Shown here: positions 1-5,311 of the stretch, one piece after another
Position numbering within the stretch: the stretch's first letter is position 1
Layout of the letters: the number at the start of each line of letters is the position of its first letter
Source of the DNA: Ardenticatenia bacterium
GTDB taxonomy: Bacteria > Chloroflexota > Anaerolineae > Aggregatilineales > Aggregatilineaceae
Reading direction: 5' to 3'
DNA: 5,408 nt
Assembly: GCA_026984385.1 (NCBI GenBank)
Contig: JALSSH010000027.1
Span: 1-5,408 of the forward strand
Notes under the pieces: model-generated
What the model was told of the DNA's origin: nothing
The model's input: only the letters and a program-made list of their open reading frames with translations
The model's database searches: none
Position numbers and translations under genes: made by a program

Positions 1-399
1 AAGTGGGCGGCGTACTAGAGACGCATACAGCGTATAGGCATACGTGCGGCTGCGCGCATCGTAGCGTGGATGGAAATCTGCTGCGGTCGGCTTCAGTTGC
101 AACAGTGCGACGGTCGGCGGCAAATTCACGTTGACCGCTCGCAACAACGCTGCCGGGCCGTGCCGCCAAGCGGCGTCAAAAGCGATCACCTGAGCGCTGG
201 CATGAACGCCGCTGTCGGTGCGCCCTGCGCCGAGCACGGTCACCGTGTGGCCGGTGACGGCGGTCAGGGCGCGTTCCAAAGCCCCTTGCACGGTCGGCGT
301 TTCGCCCGCCTGACGTTGGAAGCCGTAGAAGTCCGTACCTTCGTAGGCCACCTGCGCCCGATAGCGCTTTTTGCCTGGCGGACGCCCCGCATCGGTCAT
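1..399 (-). CDS. truA: tRNA pseudouridine synthase A, N-terminal part (runs off the left edge)
   Basis: TruA converts uridines 38-40 in the tRNA anticodon arm to pseudouridine. Translating the reverse complement from the ATG at 397-399 gives 133 open residues up to the window edge, about half of a usual 245-270 residue protein. Visible motifs are YEGTDFYGFQRQ (19-30), the catalytic-loop signature GAGRTDSGVHA (57-67) with the expected nucleophile Asp62, and HPRYDARSRTYAYTL (110-124), all in the order expected for TruA. The start lies 10 bp beyond the rplQ stop. The nearest Shine-Dalgarno-like GAGGAA overlaps the end of rplQ, about 13 bases from the ATG, so translational coupling with rplQ is likely. 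It is the last visible gene of the ribosomal-protein operon, a placement of truA known in many bacteria. Family assignment is very secure; the C-terminal half cannot be assessed. Confidence 0.96.
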   Translation of the reverse strand, partial: MTDAGRPPGKKRYRAQVAYEGTDFYGFQRQAGETPTVQGALERALTAVTGHTVTVLGAGRTDSGVHASAQVIAFDAAWRHGPAALLRAVNVNLPPTVALLQLKPTAADFHPRYDARSRTYAYTLYASLVRRPL

Positions 400-409
400 G
401 TACCCGTAA

Positions 410-796
410 CTATTCCTCGCGGTCCACCAGCTCGATGAGCGCCATCCGTGCCGCGTCGCCTTTGCGCATCCCGAGCTTATAGGTGCGCGTGTAGCCACCC
501 GGACGCTCTTCGTAACGCGGGGCCAGCTCGTCGAACACTTTGGCGACGGTGGCCTTGTTGTTCAGCCGCGCCAAAAGCAAGCGGCGGGCATGCACCTGGC
601 GCGTGTTGTCGCCGGAGGCGAGCGCACGCTTGGCGATGGTGATCATCTTTTCGGCTTCGGCGCGGATAAAGCGCGCTTTGGCCTCGGTGGTCTTGATGCG
701 TTCGTGTTCAAACAGGGCGTTGATCAGGTTGCGACGCAGCGCTTTGCGATGGTCGCGGTCTCGCCCTAGATGTTTGGAAGCTACTCTGTGCCTCAT
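410..796 (-). CDS. rplQ: 50S ribosomal protein L17
   Basis: L17 is a large-subunit protein near the exit-tunnel end of the ribosome. The 128-residue product starts MRHRVASKHLGRD, carries the L17 signature IKTTEAKARFIR (34-45), and ends with the conserved block GGYTRTYKLGMRKGDAARM (100-118) followed by ALIELVDREE. The length matches short bacterial L17 proteins that lack C-terminal extensions. The ATG is preceded by GAGGAA with 5 bases between, a good ribosome binding site, and lies 27 bp after the rpoA stop. Its stop is 10 bp before truA. Position directly after rpoA is the standard arrangement. Nothing is missing or broken in the reading frame. Confidence 0.98.
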   Translation of the reverse strand: MRHRVASKHLGRDRDHRKALRRNLINALFEHERIKTTEAKARFIRAEAEKMITIAKRALASGDNTRQVHARRLLLARLNNKATVAKVFDELAPRYEERPGGYTRTYKLGMRKGDAARMALIELVDREE

Positions 797-823
797 AACG
801 ATTCCTCGTCGTTTGCGTCGTTT

Positions 824-1804
824 CTAGCTGCCGCCGCCCGCATAGATATCGTGCTCTTCGGAAAGGAAGTTCTTTTCCTTCAGCCGCGTGATCAGCTCGT
901 CCAGCGATTTTTCGCCGAAGTTGCGGATCGCCAGCATCGCTTCCGGCCCGCGTTCCAACATCTCCAACACCTCGCCGACGTTGGTAATGCCGGTGCGCTT
1001 GAGCGAGTTAAACACGCGCACGCTCAAGTCCAGCGCCTCAATGGGCGTCTCATACGTTTCCGGCGGCAAAGCATTCGGGTCCGGCTCGACTTCCTCTTCG
1101 ATCGGCGGCAAGAGCGAATCTTCTGTGACCCCGGCGATAATGACCAGATGGCGGATGAGAATTTCCGCAGCCTGGCTCATAGCTTCTTCGGGGCGGATCG
1201 TGCCATCTGTCCAGATTTCCAGGATCAGCTTGTCGTAGCTGGTGTGCTGACCGACACGCGCTTTTTCCACGTCGTAGTTAACGCGGCGGATCGGGCTAAA
1301 GATCGCGTCAATCGGCAACTCACCGATCGGCAAGCGCCCACGTTCTTCCGCCGGAGAAAAGCCGCGCCCGGTTTTGACGGTGAACTCGATCTCAAGTTGG
1401 GTATCGGGCGAGTCGGCGGTGAAAAGGTACAAGTCGGGGTTGAGGATTTCCACCTCTGCCGGACAGATGATGTCGGCGGCGGTCACCGTGCCCTCGCCAC
1501 GCACTTCCAGGCGCAAACGGGCGGATTCCGTATCGTAGAGTTTGAGCCGCAACTGCTTGACTTGCAAAATGAGCTGCGTCATATCCTCTTTGACATACGG
1601 GATCGCCGAAAATTCGTGATGCACACCGGAAACGCGGAAGGAGGTCACTGCCGCGCCGGGGAGGGACGAGAGCAGCACGCGCCGCAGCGCGTTCCCGACA
1701 GTGATCCCATACCCCCGTTCTAGCGGGCTGATGATAAAACGCCCGTACTTCTGAGAGATGGCATCCCCTTCAACTTTGGGCAATACCATGTTATTGGTAA
1801 TCAC
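824..1804 (-). CDS. rpoA: DNA-directed RNA polymerase alpha subunit (GTG start)
   Basis: The alpha subunit dimerises to nucleate RNA polymerase assembly and contacts promoter DNA and activators through its C-terminal domain. The 326 residues contain the N-terminal assembly domain with SPLERGYGITVGNALRRVLL (26-45), then an acidic, proline-rich linker (about 235-255), then the C-terminal helix-hairpin-helix domain. Residues matching the E. coli DNA-contacting set are visible: Arg263, Asn266 and Lys269, and Gly297, Lys299 and Ser300 in NFGEKSL. I chose the GTG at 1802-1804 because AAGGAGG lies a few bases upstream. The alternative ATG at 1787-1789, five codons in, would be about 19 bases from that site. 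The gene follows rpsD by 58 bp and precedes rplQ by 27 bp, with no promoter apparent in the short gaps. The tail ends in GGGS after an acidic stretch. Confidence 0.98.
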   Translation of the reverse strand: MITNNMVLPKVEGDAISQKYGRFIISPLERGYGITVGNALRRVLLSSLPGAAVTSFRVSGVHHEFSAIPYVKEDMTQLILQVKQLRLKLYDTESARLRLEVRGEGTVTAADIICPAEVEILNPDLYLFTADSPDTQLEIEFTVKTGRGFSPAEERGRLPIGELPIDAIFSPIRRVNYDVEKARVGQHTSYDKLILEIWTDGTIRPEEAMSQAAEILIRHLVIIAGVTEDSLLPPIEEEVEPDPNALPPETYETPIEALDLSVRVFNSLKRTGITNVGEVLEMLERGPEAMLAIRNFGEKSLDELITRLKEKNFLSEEHDIYAGGGS

Positions 1805-1862
1805 GCCCCCTCCTTAAAATCGCTGGGCCACCAACTGCTTGCGGACTCGTGTATTGCCCCCA

Positions 1863-2504
1863 TTAGCGGGAGTAGTATTCCACAATCAGTTGTTCGTTCA
1901 GTGGGATGTCAACGTCACGGCGTTCGGGCATCCGCTCGACTACGCCCTTCATCGCCGCTGCGTCAAAGGACAACCATTCCGGCGCCGGTGGGCGGTCTTG
2001 GATGTGGGCGCGCAATTCCTGGAAATATTTGCGCTTTTGGCTGCCTTCACGCACGGTAATCACGTCTCCCGGGCGAACTAGGTAGGACGGGATATTGGTA
2101 CGGCGACCGTTGACGACAATATGACCGTGTTGGACAAGCTGACGCGCGTGGGCGCGAGAATCCGCCCAGCCCAAACGGTAGACGACGTTGTCCAAACGGC
2201 TTTCGAGGATCGAAAGCAAGTTGGAGCCGGTTAGCCCCGGGCGACGCAGCGCCTCACGGAAATAGCGGCGGAATTGACGTTCGAGCACACCGTAAACGCG
2301 GCGCGCCTTTTGCTTTTCGCGGAGCTGTAGCGCGTAGTCCGAGTTACGCCCGCGCCGAAATTGGGCATCGCGCCCGTGCTGGCCGGGGGGATAGCTGCGG
2401 CGCTCGAATGAGCATTTGGGAGAGAGACACCGTGCGCCCTTCAGGTAGAGCTTTTCGCCCTCGCGGCGGCACAGTTTGCAAACAGGACCCGTATAACGTG
2501 CCAT
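1863..2504 (-). CDS. rpsD: 30S ribosomal protein S4, zinc-binding (four-cysteine) type
   Basis: S4 is a primary 16S rRNA-binding protein that starts assembly of the 30S body; in E. coli and B. subtilis it also represses its own messenger. The 213-residue product begins MARYTGPVCKLCRREG and keeps Cys9, Cys12, Cys26 and Cys31, the pattern of zinc-carrying S4 proteins. The S4 RNA-binding fold follows, with SRLDNVVYRLGWADSRAHAR (about 106-125) and the VVNGRRTNIPSYLVRPGD segment. It ends EQLIVEYYSR, the family's normal C-terminus. The ATG at 2502-2504 lies 12 bases after GGAGGA, a somewhat long spacing. The 104-bp gap upstream contains a hairpin touching this Shine-Dalgarno (separate entry). Assignment is certain; the zinc role is inferred from the cysteines. 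Confidence 0.98.
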   Translation of the reverse strand: MARYTGPVCKLCRREGEKLYLKGARCLSPKCSFERRSYPPGQHGRDAQFRRGRNSDYALQLREKQKARRVYGVLERQFRRYFREALRRPGLTGSNLLSILESRLDNVVYRLGWADSRAHARQLVQHGHIVVNGRRTNIPSYLVRPGDVITVREGSQKRKYFQELRAHIQDRPPAPEWLSFDAAAMKGVVERMPERRDVDIPLNEQLIVEYYSR

Positions 2505-2521
2505 TGGTTCTCGGCTTCCTC

Positions 2522-2563
2522 CACACTAGGACAAGTGTGTTTACACCACTCGTCAATTGTCAA
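2522..2563 (-). promoter_or_regulatory. Candidate rpsD leader element: tandem TTGAC motifs plus hairpin abutting the Shine-Dalgarno
   Basis: In the 104-bp gap before rpsD the minus strand has two overlapping -35-like hexamers, TTGACA (2563-2558) and TTGACG (2556-2551). No good -10 hexamer follows at 16-18 bases. A perfect 6-bp hairpin, CACACT-TGTCCT-AGTGTG (2539-2522), comes next, and its last base is the first G of the rpsD Shine-Dalgarno GGAGGA (2522-2517). Such placement could modulate ribosome access. Autoregulation by S4 is known in other bacteria; applying it here is inference. An internal promoter is possible but weakly supported. Confidence 0.35.
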
Positions 2564-2608
2564 TCATACGCCAAGGCTTTTAGCTTCGCCCGGGCGGCAA
2601 ACACAAAG

Positions 2609-3007
2609 CTAGACGCGCCGTTTCTTGGGGGGGCGCACCCCGTTGTGCGGAACAGGGGTCACGTCCGTGATCGAACGCACCTTCAGCCCGCTGGCTTGGA
2701 TGGCGCGGATGGCGGCCTCTCGGCCCGGCCCCGGCCCCTTGACAAAAACATCCACTTCCTGCATCCCGTGTTCTTTGGCGTTTTCAGCGGCTTGTTGCGC
2801 CACCAAACGTGCAGCGTAGGGCGTGCTCTTGCGGCTGCCCTTAAAACCGACCGTGCCCGCGCTGGCCCATGTCACCACGTTACCTTGTTGATCGCTCATC
2901 GTGACGATCGTATTGTTAAACGTGGCGTGGATATGCGCCTGCCCATACGGGATATTCTTCTTGACTTTGCGCGAACCGCGTCGCGGTCCTCTCCGACTCC
3001 GTCCCAT
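2609..3007 (-). CDS. rpsK: 30S ribosomal protein S11
   Basis: S11 sits on the platform of the 30S subunit near the mRNA exit channel. The 132-residue protein has a basic N-terminus (MGRSRRGPRRGSRKVKK), the YGQAHIHATFNNTIVT segment (21-36), and the diagnostic C-terminal block VKGPGPGREAAIRAIQASGL (89-108), followed by DVTPVPHNGVRPPKKRRV. Length and motif order are normal for the family. The ATG at 3005-3007 is preceded by GAGGAGAG about 11 bases upstream. It follows rpsM by 118 bp and precedes rpsD by 104 bp. Both gaps are wider than in many compact ribosomal operons, but all genes share one strand and the usual order. Confidence 0.98.
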   Translation of the reverse strand: MGRSRRGPRRGSRKVKKNIPYGQAHIHATFNNTIVTMSDQQGNVVTWASAGTVGFKGSRKSTPYAARLVAQQAAENAKEHGMQEVDVFVKGPGPGREAAIRAIQASGLKVRSITDVTPVPHNGVRPPKKRRV

Positions 3008-3125
3008 CGTTTCTTGATCTCTCCTCGATCCCTAACTGCCAGCGATTGCCGCGAGCGTCTGTAAGCCGTCGTGTTGCGTTCTGAAAGCGCACAACGCAAA
3101 CGCACACGGCCAAACAGCCGCACGG

Positions 3126-3512
3126 TTATTTTTTCTTCGCGCCGCGACGCCGACCGCGCCCTGCCACCGTTTTACGGGGGCCGCGACGGGTACGCGCGTT
3201 GGTGCGGGTACGTTGCCCACGCACCGGCAAATTACGCCGATGCCGCAAACCGCGATAGCTGCCGATTTCGATCAAGCGCTTGATGTTCATCTGCACCTCG
3301 CGGCGCAGCTCACCTTCTACGCGGAAACGGCTCACGCCCTCACGCAGCTTTTGGATATCGTCCTCGCTCAGATCTTTGACGCGGGTATCCGGATTGACGC
3401 CCATCTGGTCCAAAATCTGGCGGCTGCGGGTGCGACCGATCCCATAAATGTAGGTGAGCGCCACTTCGATGCGCTTGTTACGCGGGAGATCTACGCCCTC
3501 GATACGAGCCAT
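3126..3512 (-). CDS. rpsM: 30S ribosomal protein S13
   Basis: S13 lies in the head of the 30S subunit and forms intersubunit bridges and P-site tRNA contacts. The 128-residue product begins MARIEGVDLPRNKRIEVALT, has the YIYGIG motif (21-26), and carries the S13 signature GLRHRRNLPVRGQRTRTNAR (88-107) before a very basic tail ending RGRRRGAKKK. The stop is TAA at 3126-3128. The start has only a weak, close AGGTG as ribosome binding site; a strong AAAGGAGG (3572-3565) lies too far upstream, about 50 bases away, with no start codon after it. It is the first gene of the visible operon: infA and rpmJ, its frequent upstream partners, are not present. Confidence 0.98.
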   Translation of the reverse strand: MARIEGVDLPRNKRIEVALTYIYGIGRTRSRQILDQMGVNPDTRVKDLSEDDIQKLREGVSRFRVEGELRREVQMNIKRLIEIGSYRGLRHRRNLPVRGQRTRTNARTRRGPRKTVAGRGRRRGAKKK

Positions 3513-3519
3513 AGCACCT

Positions 3520-3572
3520 GGCGGCGAAGCTTGTCACCTGGAAAGTGACGAGGAAGCCGCCCTGCCTCCTTT
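3520..3572 (-). promoter_or_regulatory. Stem-loop and distant Shine-Dalgarno-like site in the rpsM leader
   Basis: Just upstream of the rpsM ATG the minus strand can fold into a two-part stem. GGCGG (3561-3557) pairs with CCGCC (3524-3520) around an internal loop, and GTCAC (3549-3545) pairs with GTGAC (3537-3533) around the loop TTTCCAG. CCAGGTG occurs twice, at 3541-3535 and 3521-3515, the second copy providing the weak ribosome binding site. AAAGGAGG (3572-3565) sits immediately 5' of the stem with no start codon 4-12 bases downstream. Folding could bring the strong upstream site closer to the start; this is inference. Confidence 0.35.
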
Positions 3573-3707
3573 CTTGCACACTCCGCAAAACGAACTGATT
3601 GAACGTTTGGCCTTCCCTGCCGCACATGGGCGAACCCAGTTTCGCTGGGGAAGCGTTTCTTGCCGACAAAAAGCCGCCCATACAACCTCAACTCACGCGG
3701 TCGGCTG

Positions 3708-3738
3708 GCAGCCACTACAACGATTGGCGTTGGGCTGC
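3708..3738. repeat. Strong bulged hairpin
   Basis: GCAGCC (3708-3713) pairs with GGCTGC (3733-3738), and CAACG (3718-3722) pairs with CGTTG (3728-3732). This gives an 11-bp stem with a 4-base bulge (ACTA) on one side and the loop ATTGG. It lies inside the longer-range inverted repeat CAACTCACG (3689-3697)/CGTGAGTTG (3785-3793). Its function is unknown; it may be part of the rpsM operon 5' leader or of an unrecognised RNA. Confidence 0.45.
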
Positions 3739-3811
3739 GGCTACGGGAGGCTCGGCGGCCCAAACGCGGCTTCCAGTGCATGGACGTGAGTTGGTGAGCT
3801 ATTCGCCGTCT

Positions 3812-3842
3812 GGCTGCTTTATTCTTGAAGCATAAAGCGGCC
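3812..3842. repeat. 11-bp hairpin repeat without a T-tract
   Basis: GGCTGCTTTAT (3812-3822) faces ATAAAGCGGCC (3832-3842) across a 9-base loop. All pairs are Watson-Crick except one, which is U-G in plus-strand RNA but A-C in minus-strand RNA, so the fold is slightly better as a plus-strand transcript. No T-run follows on either strand, so it is not a standard intrinsic terminator. Confidence 0.45.
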
Positions 3843-3849
3843 CTGCTTA

Positions 3850-3882
3850 CTGCACTCCGACACTATTTTATATGAAGTGCAG
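3850..3882 (-). promoter_or_regulatory. Inverted repeat flanking a -10-like TATAAAAT
   Basis: CTGCACT (3850-3856) and AGTGCAG (3876-3882) form a perfect 7-bp inverted repeat. Between the arms the minus strand reads TATAAAAT (3872-3865), the best -10-like sequence upstream of rpsM on that strand. No good -35 hexamer exists at 16-18 bases. If it is the promoter, the arms could be an operator; otherwise it is a 7-bp stem with a 19-base loop. The promoter would leave a leader of roughly 350 bases before rpsM. Confidence 0.25.
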
Positions 3883-3949
3883 CGACGAACGCCGGACGGG
3901 ATCGGTATTTTAACGGAAAGCCTCCCACTTGACTAGGGTTGCTTTCTCG

Positions 3950-4053
3950 GGGGAGTGGATTAAAGAAGGGGAGACGAGGTAAACCAACGTCGTTTCCCAA
4001 GCTATTCCGCTCACGTCAGAGATTCCGCATATCCCTGACTTTATCCACTCCCC
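3950..4053. repeat. Inverted-repeat-bounded element with three-way-junction folding potential
   Basis: GGGGAGTGGATTAAAG (3950-3965) and CTTTATCCACTCCCC (4039-4053) are complementary over 15 bp with one extra T. Inside are two more stems. One is GGGAGACGA (3969-3977) with TCGTTTCCC (3990-3998), 9 bp including one G-U pair on the plus strand. The other is GTCAG-A-GAT (4015-4023) with ATC-C-CTGAC (4031-4039), 8 bp with one mismatch. ATTCCGC is also repeated directly at 4004-4010 and 4022-4028. The layout suits a plus-strand RNA with a three-way junction. A small inverted-repeat mobile element is the alternative, since TCG flanks both ends (3947-3949, 4054-4056). I recognise no known RNA family. 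Confidence 0.45.
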
Positions 4054-4067
4054 TCGCTAACTGACCC

Positions 4068-4097
4068 TTGACGATCATTTGTTCCCTATGGTATAGT
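4068..4097 (+). promoter_or_regulatory. Sigma-70-type promoter with extended -10 for the tRNA gene
   Basis: TTGACG (4068-4073) and TATAGT (4092-4097) are separated by 18 bases, and TG one base before the -10 (4089-4090) makes it an extended -10. Each hexamer differs from consensus at one position. Transcription would begin about 4104, just before the tRNA 5' end at 4109, leaving only a short 5' leader. Confidence 0.8.
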
Positions 4098-4108
4098 ACG
4101 CCACGCGA

Positions 4109-4180
4109 TGCGGGGTAGAGCAGTGGCAGCTCGTCGGGCTCATAACCCGGAGGTCGCAGGTTCGAATCCTGCCCCCGCTA
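4109..4180 (+). tRNA. Initiator tRNA-fMet (anticodon CAU), CCA not encoded
   Basis: The 72 bases fold into a full cloverleaf: acceptor 4109-4115/4173-4179, D-stem GAGC/GCTC, anticodon stem 4134-4138/4146-4150 with loop CTCATAA (anticodon CAT at 4141-4143), variable loop AGGTC, T-stem GCAGG/CCTGC with loop TTCGAAT, and discriminator A at 4180. Initiator hallmarks are present: three consecutive G-C pairs (GGG/CCC) at the foot of the anticodon stem, A11-U24 in the D-stem, and no Watson-Crick pair at position 1-72. Here position 1-72 is T opposite T, rather than the C-A of E. coli. After the discriminator the sequence reads TTA, so CCA must be added enzymatically. The gene stands alone between its own promoter and terminator, divergent from the rpsM operon and convergent with the hydrolase gene. 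Confidence 0.95.
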
Positions 4181-4188
4181 TTATCCAC

Positions 4189-4224
4189 AAACGGGATGCA
4201 CAAGCGGCATCCCGTTTCTTTCTT
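4189..4224 (+). terminator. Intrinsic terminator after the tRNA gene
   Basis: AAACGGGATGC (4189-4199) and GCATCCCGTTT (4207-4217) form a perfect 11-bp stem with a 7-base loop, followed on the plus strand by the T-rich CTTTCTT. It begins 9 bases after the tRNA. The hydrolase gene ends at 4242 on the opposite strand, so the hairpin may also serve it, but the minus-strand tail (TTTGTGG) is a weaker T-run. Confidence 0.85.
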
Positions 4225-4241
4225 CCCACGTCTGGACCGCC

Positions 4242-5084
4242 CTAGCGCGCAACCCGTCGAGCTTGCAACGTTTGGTAAAGCGCGCGCATGTTGGCTCGGT
4301 GCAAATCCTGCACCAAACCGTTGAGCGGAATACGGCTTTTGCCGCACATCTCAATCGAAACTTCGTCCAGGGCCTCGATAGATTGCCCGCTATCCAGCGC
4401 ACTTTCTACATATTGCCGCACCGTCGCGAGATAGTCCAGGTTGCCCTGGATGATCTCTTCCACTTCGCCGCGCAGCACCACTTCACCGTGCCCTTGCACC
4501 ACATTTTCAAATCCGCCCTGGCGCAGTGCGTTGAGGCTGGCGACGAAGTCGTCATAGCTCCCGTCTACAAAGTACGGCACAGGCATCATGGTATCTCCGG
4601 CGAAAAGGACACGGTCTTCTCGCACCAACGCCACGATAGAATCCGGACTGTGGCCTGGAGAGTGACGTAATTCCACCGTTTTGTTGCCTAAATGCACCGT
4701 CATTATGCCTTGTTCAAAGGTCATATGGGGTAGTACAATCTCAACGTCGCGTAACTCAGGGGAACCCTGTTGGGCTATACGCAGCCCTTCGCGTCCGCGC
4801 GTGTCCAGCAGATCGTAGCAACGCGCATGGGCGACTACTTGTGCTTCTGGGAAGAAACATGTCCCGTAGGTGTGGTCGGCGTGATAATGGGTAAGGATGA
4901 TATAGCGCACCGGGCAATTGTGGCGTTTAGCCAGAAAGTTTTTGATCGCGCGCGCTTCTTCAGGGAAGACCAGCGTGTCGATCAGGATCGCCCCTTCAAG
5001 GGTCACGATTGCGCCGGCGGTCACCTGCGCATACAGCTCGCTGGTGAAAACATAGATGTCATCGGCGACCCGTTCTCGCTGCAT
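4242..5084 (-). CDS. Metallo-beta-lactamase-fold metal-dependent hydrolase
   Basis: The 280-residue product is a single metallo-beta-lactamase-fold domain. Metal ligands appear in the expected order: HYHADH (His66, His68, Asp70, His71), PGHSPDS (His145), FAGDTM (Asp164) and QGHGE (His199), so the binuclear site looks intact. A helical tail follows (about 205-275). No signal peptide or membrane segment is seen, suggesting a cytoplasmic enzyme. The substrate cannot be told: the fold includes glyoxalase II-like, lactonase and other hydrolases, and neighbours give no clue. I chose the ATG at 5082-5084 because a possible TTG start 27 codons upstream coincides with the -35 box of a good promoter, and conserved sequence begins at about MQRERVADDIYVFT. 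The ribosome binding site before the ATG is poor. It converges on the tRNA gene and is transcribed alone. Confidence 0.9.
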   Translation of the reverse strand: MQRERVADDIYVFTSELYAQVTAGAIVTLEGAILIDTLVFPEEARAIKNFLAKRHNCPVRYIILTHYHADHTYGTCFFPEAQVVAHARCYDLLDTRGREGLRIAQQGSPELRDVEIVLPHMTFEQGIMTVHLGNKTVELRHSPGHSPDSIVALVREDRVLFAGDTMMPVPYFVDGSYDDFVASLNALRQGGFENVVQGHGEVVLRGEVEEIIQGNLDYLATVRQYVESALDSGQSIEALDEVSIEMCGKSRIPLNGLVQDLHRANMRALYQTLQARRVAR

Positions 5085-5136
5085 ATTTTGTCCGCGTGTC
5101 CCACGTGTCGGCTGGCTGGATGAGTCAAACGCATTC

Positions 5137-5165
5137 AGTATAGCGGGTCGCCGAAGCAGGATCAA
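5137..5165 (-). promoter_or_regulatory. Sigma-70-type promoter of the hydrolase gene
   Basis: On the minus strand TTGATC (5165-5160) and TATACT (5142-5137) are separated by exactly 17 bases. The expected transcription start near 5130 gives an untranslated leader of roughly 45 bases before the ATG at 5084. This also argues against translation beginning at the TTG at 5165. Confidence 0.7.
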
Positions 5166-5244
5166 GCCTGGGCAGCCCGCTGAGCGAAAGTTCGCAAGTT
5201 TCGGGGAAATATCTTGCGGCAGTCAGTGGCTCTCCAAGCCCCGA

Positions 5245-5261
5245 GCTGAACGACGTTCAGC
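5245..5261. promoter_or_regulatory. 17-bp palindrome in the divergent intergenic region (candidate operator)
   Basis: GCTGAACG (5245-5252) and CGTTCAGC (5254-5261) are perfect 8-bp inverted repeats around a single central A. With a 1-base spacer it cannot form an RNA hairpin without unpairing the centre, so a dimeric DNA-binding protein site is more likely. It lies between the hydrolase promoter (5137-5165, minus) and a likely plus-strand promoter (5312-5340). The regulator is unknown. Confidence 0.5.
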
Positions 5262-5311
5262 CCTCAGCAGCGCGGCGAAGGAGATCGGGAAATGCGAAGC
5301 TGGAATACGAC

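Larger units (their letters stand above)
3573..4067. other. Gene-free interval with many inverted repeats between rpsM and the tRNA gene
   Basis: I see no supported coding region here. Translations of both strands give arginine/proline-rich or low-complexity products without a recognisable family, and neither L36 nor IF-1 is present. Instead the stretch holds several clear inverted repeats: 3635-3639/3645-3649 (loop TTTCG), 3689-3697/3785-3793, 3708-3738, 3812-3842, 3850-3856/3876-3882, 3916-3921/3941-3946 and 3950-4053. The promoter of the rpsM operon should lie somewhere in this interval, but I find no convincing -35/-10 pair on the minus strand. The best -10-like sequence is TATAAAAT at 3872-3865. 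Checks for RNase P RNA, tmRNA and SRP RNA signature motifs were negative. Confidence 0.6.

Noticed and set aside
770..1723. Long plus-strand open frame of 317 codons opposite rpoA
   Set aside because: It lies almost wholly antisense to a certain rpoA gene, shows no recognisable domain, and is explained by the codon bias of rpoA on the other strand.
2408..3064. Plus-strand open frame of 218 codons across rpsD, the gap and rpsK
   Set aside because: Antisense to two certain ribosomal protein genes, with no family resemblance.
3074..3099. TTGCGTT/AACGCAA inverted repeat in the rpsM-rpsK gap
   Set aside because: A 7-bp stem with a 12-base loop and no T-run is too weak to call a terminator or leader.
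3491..3781. Minus-strand basic 96-codon frame overlapping the rpsM start, and a plus-strand frame at 3599-3835
   Set aside because: Considered as possible small ribosomal proteins (L36-like) or leader genes. Neither has a recognisable motif, and the former overlaps rpsM in another frame.
3573..4067. Possible RNase P RNA, tmRNA or SRP RNA gene
   Set aside because: The conserved core motifs of each, for example the GAGGAAAGTCC region of RNase P RNA or a tmRNA tRNA-like 3' end, are not present on either strand.
4075..4347. Minus-strand frame through the tRNA gene
   Set aside because: It runs antisense through the tRNA and its terminator; this is a common spurious call at tRNA loci.
5184..5218. 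Overlapping small inverted repeats (GCGAA/TTCGC, CGCAAG/CTTGCG) upstream of the hydrolase
   Set aside because: Arms of 5-6 bp with overlapping alternatives are expected by chance in this composition, and no T-tract or consistent spacing supports a function.
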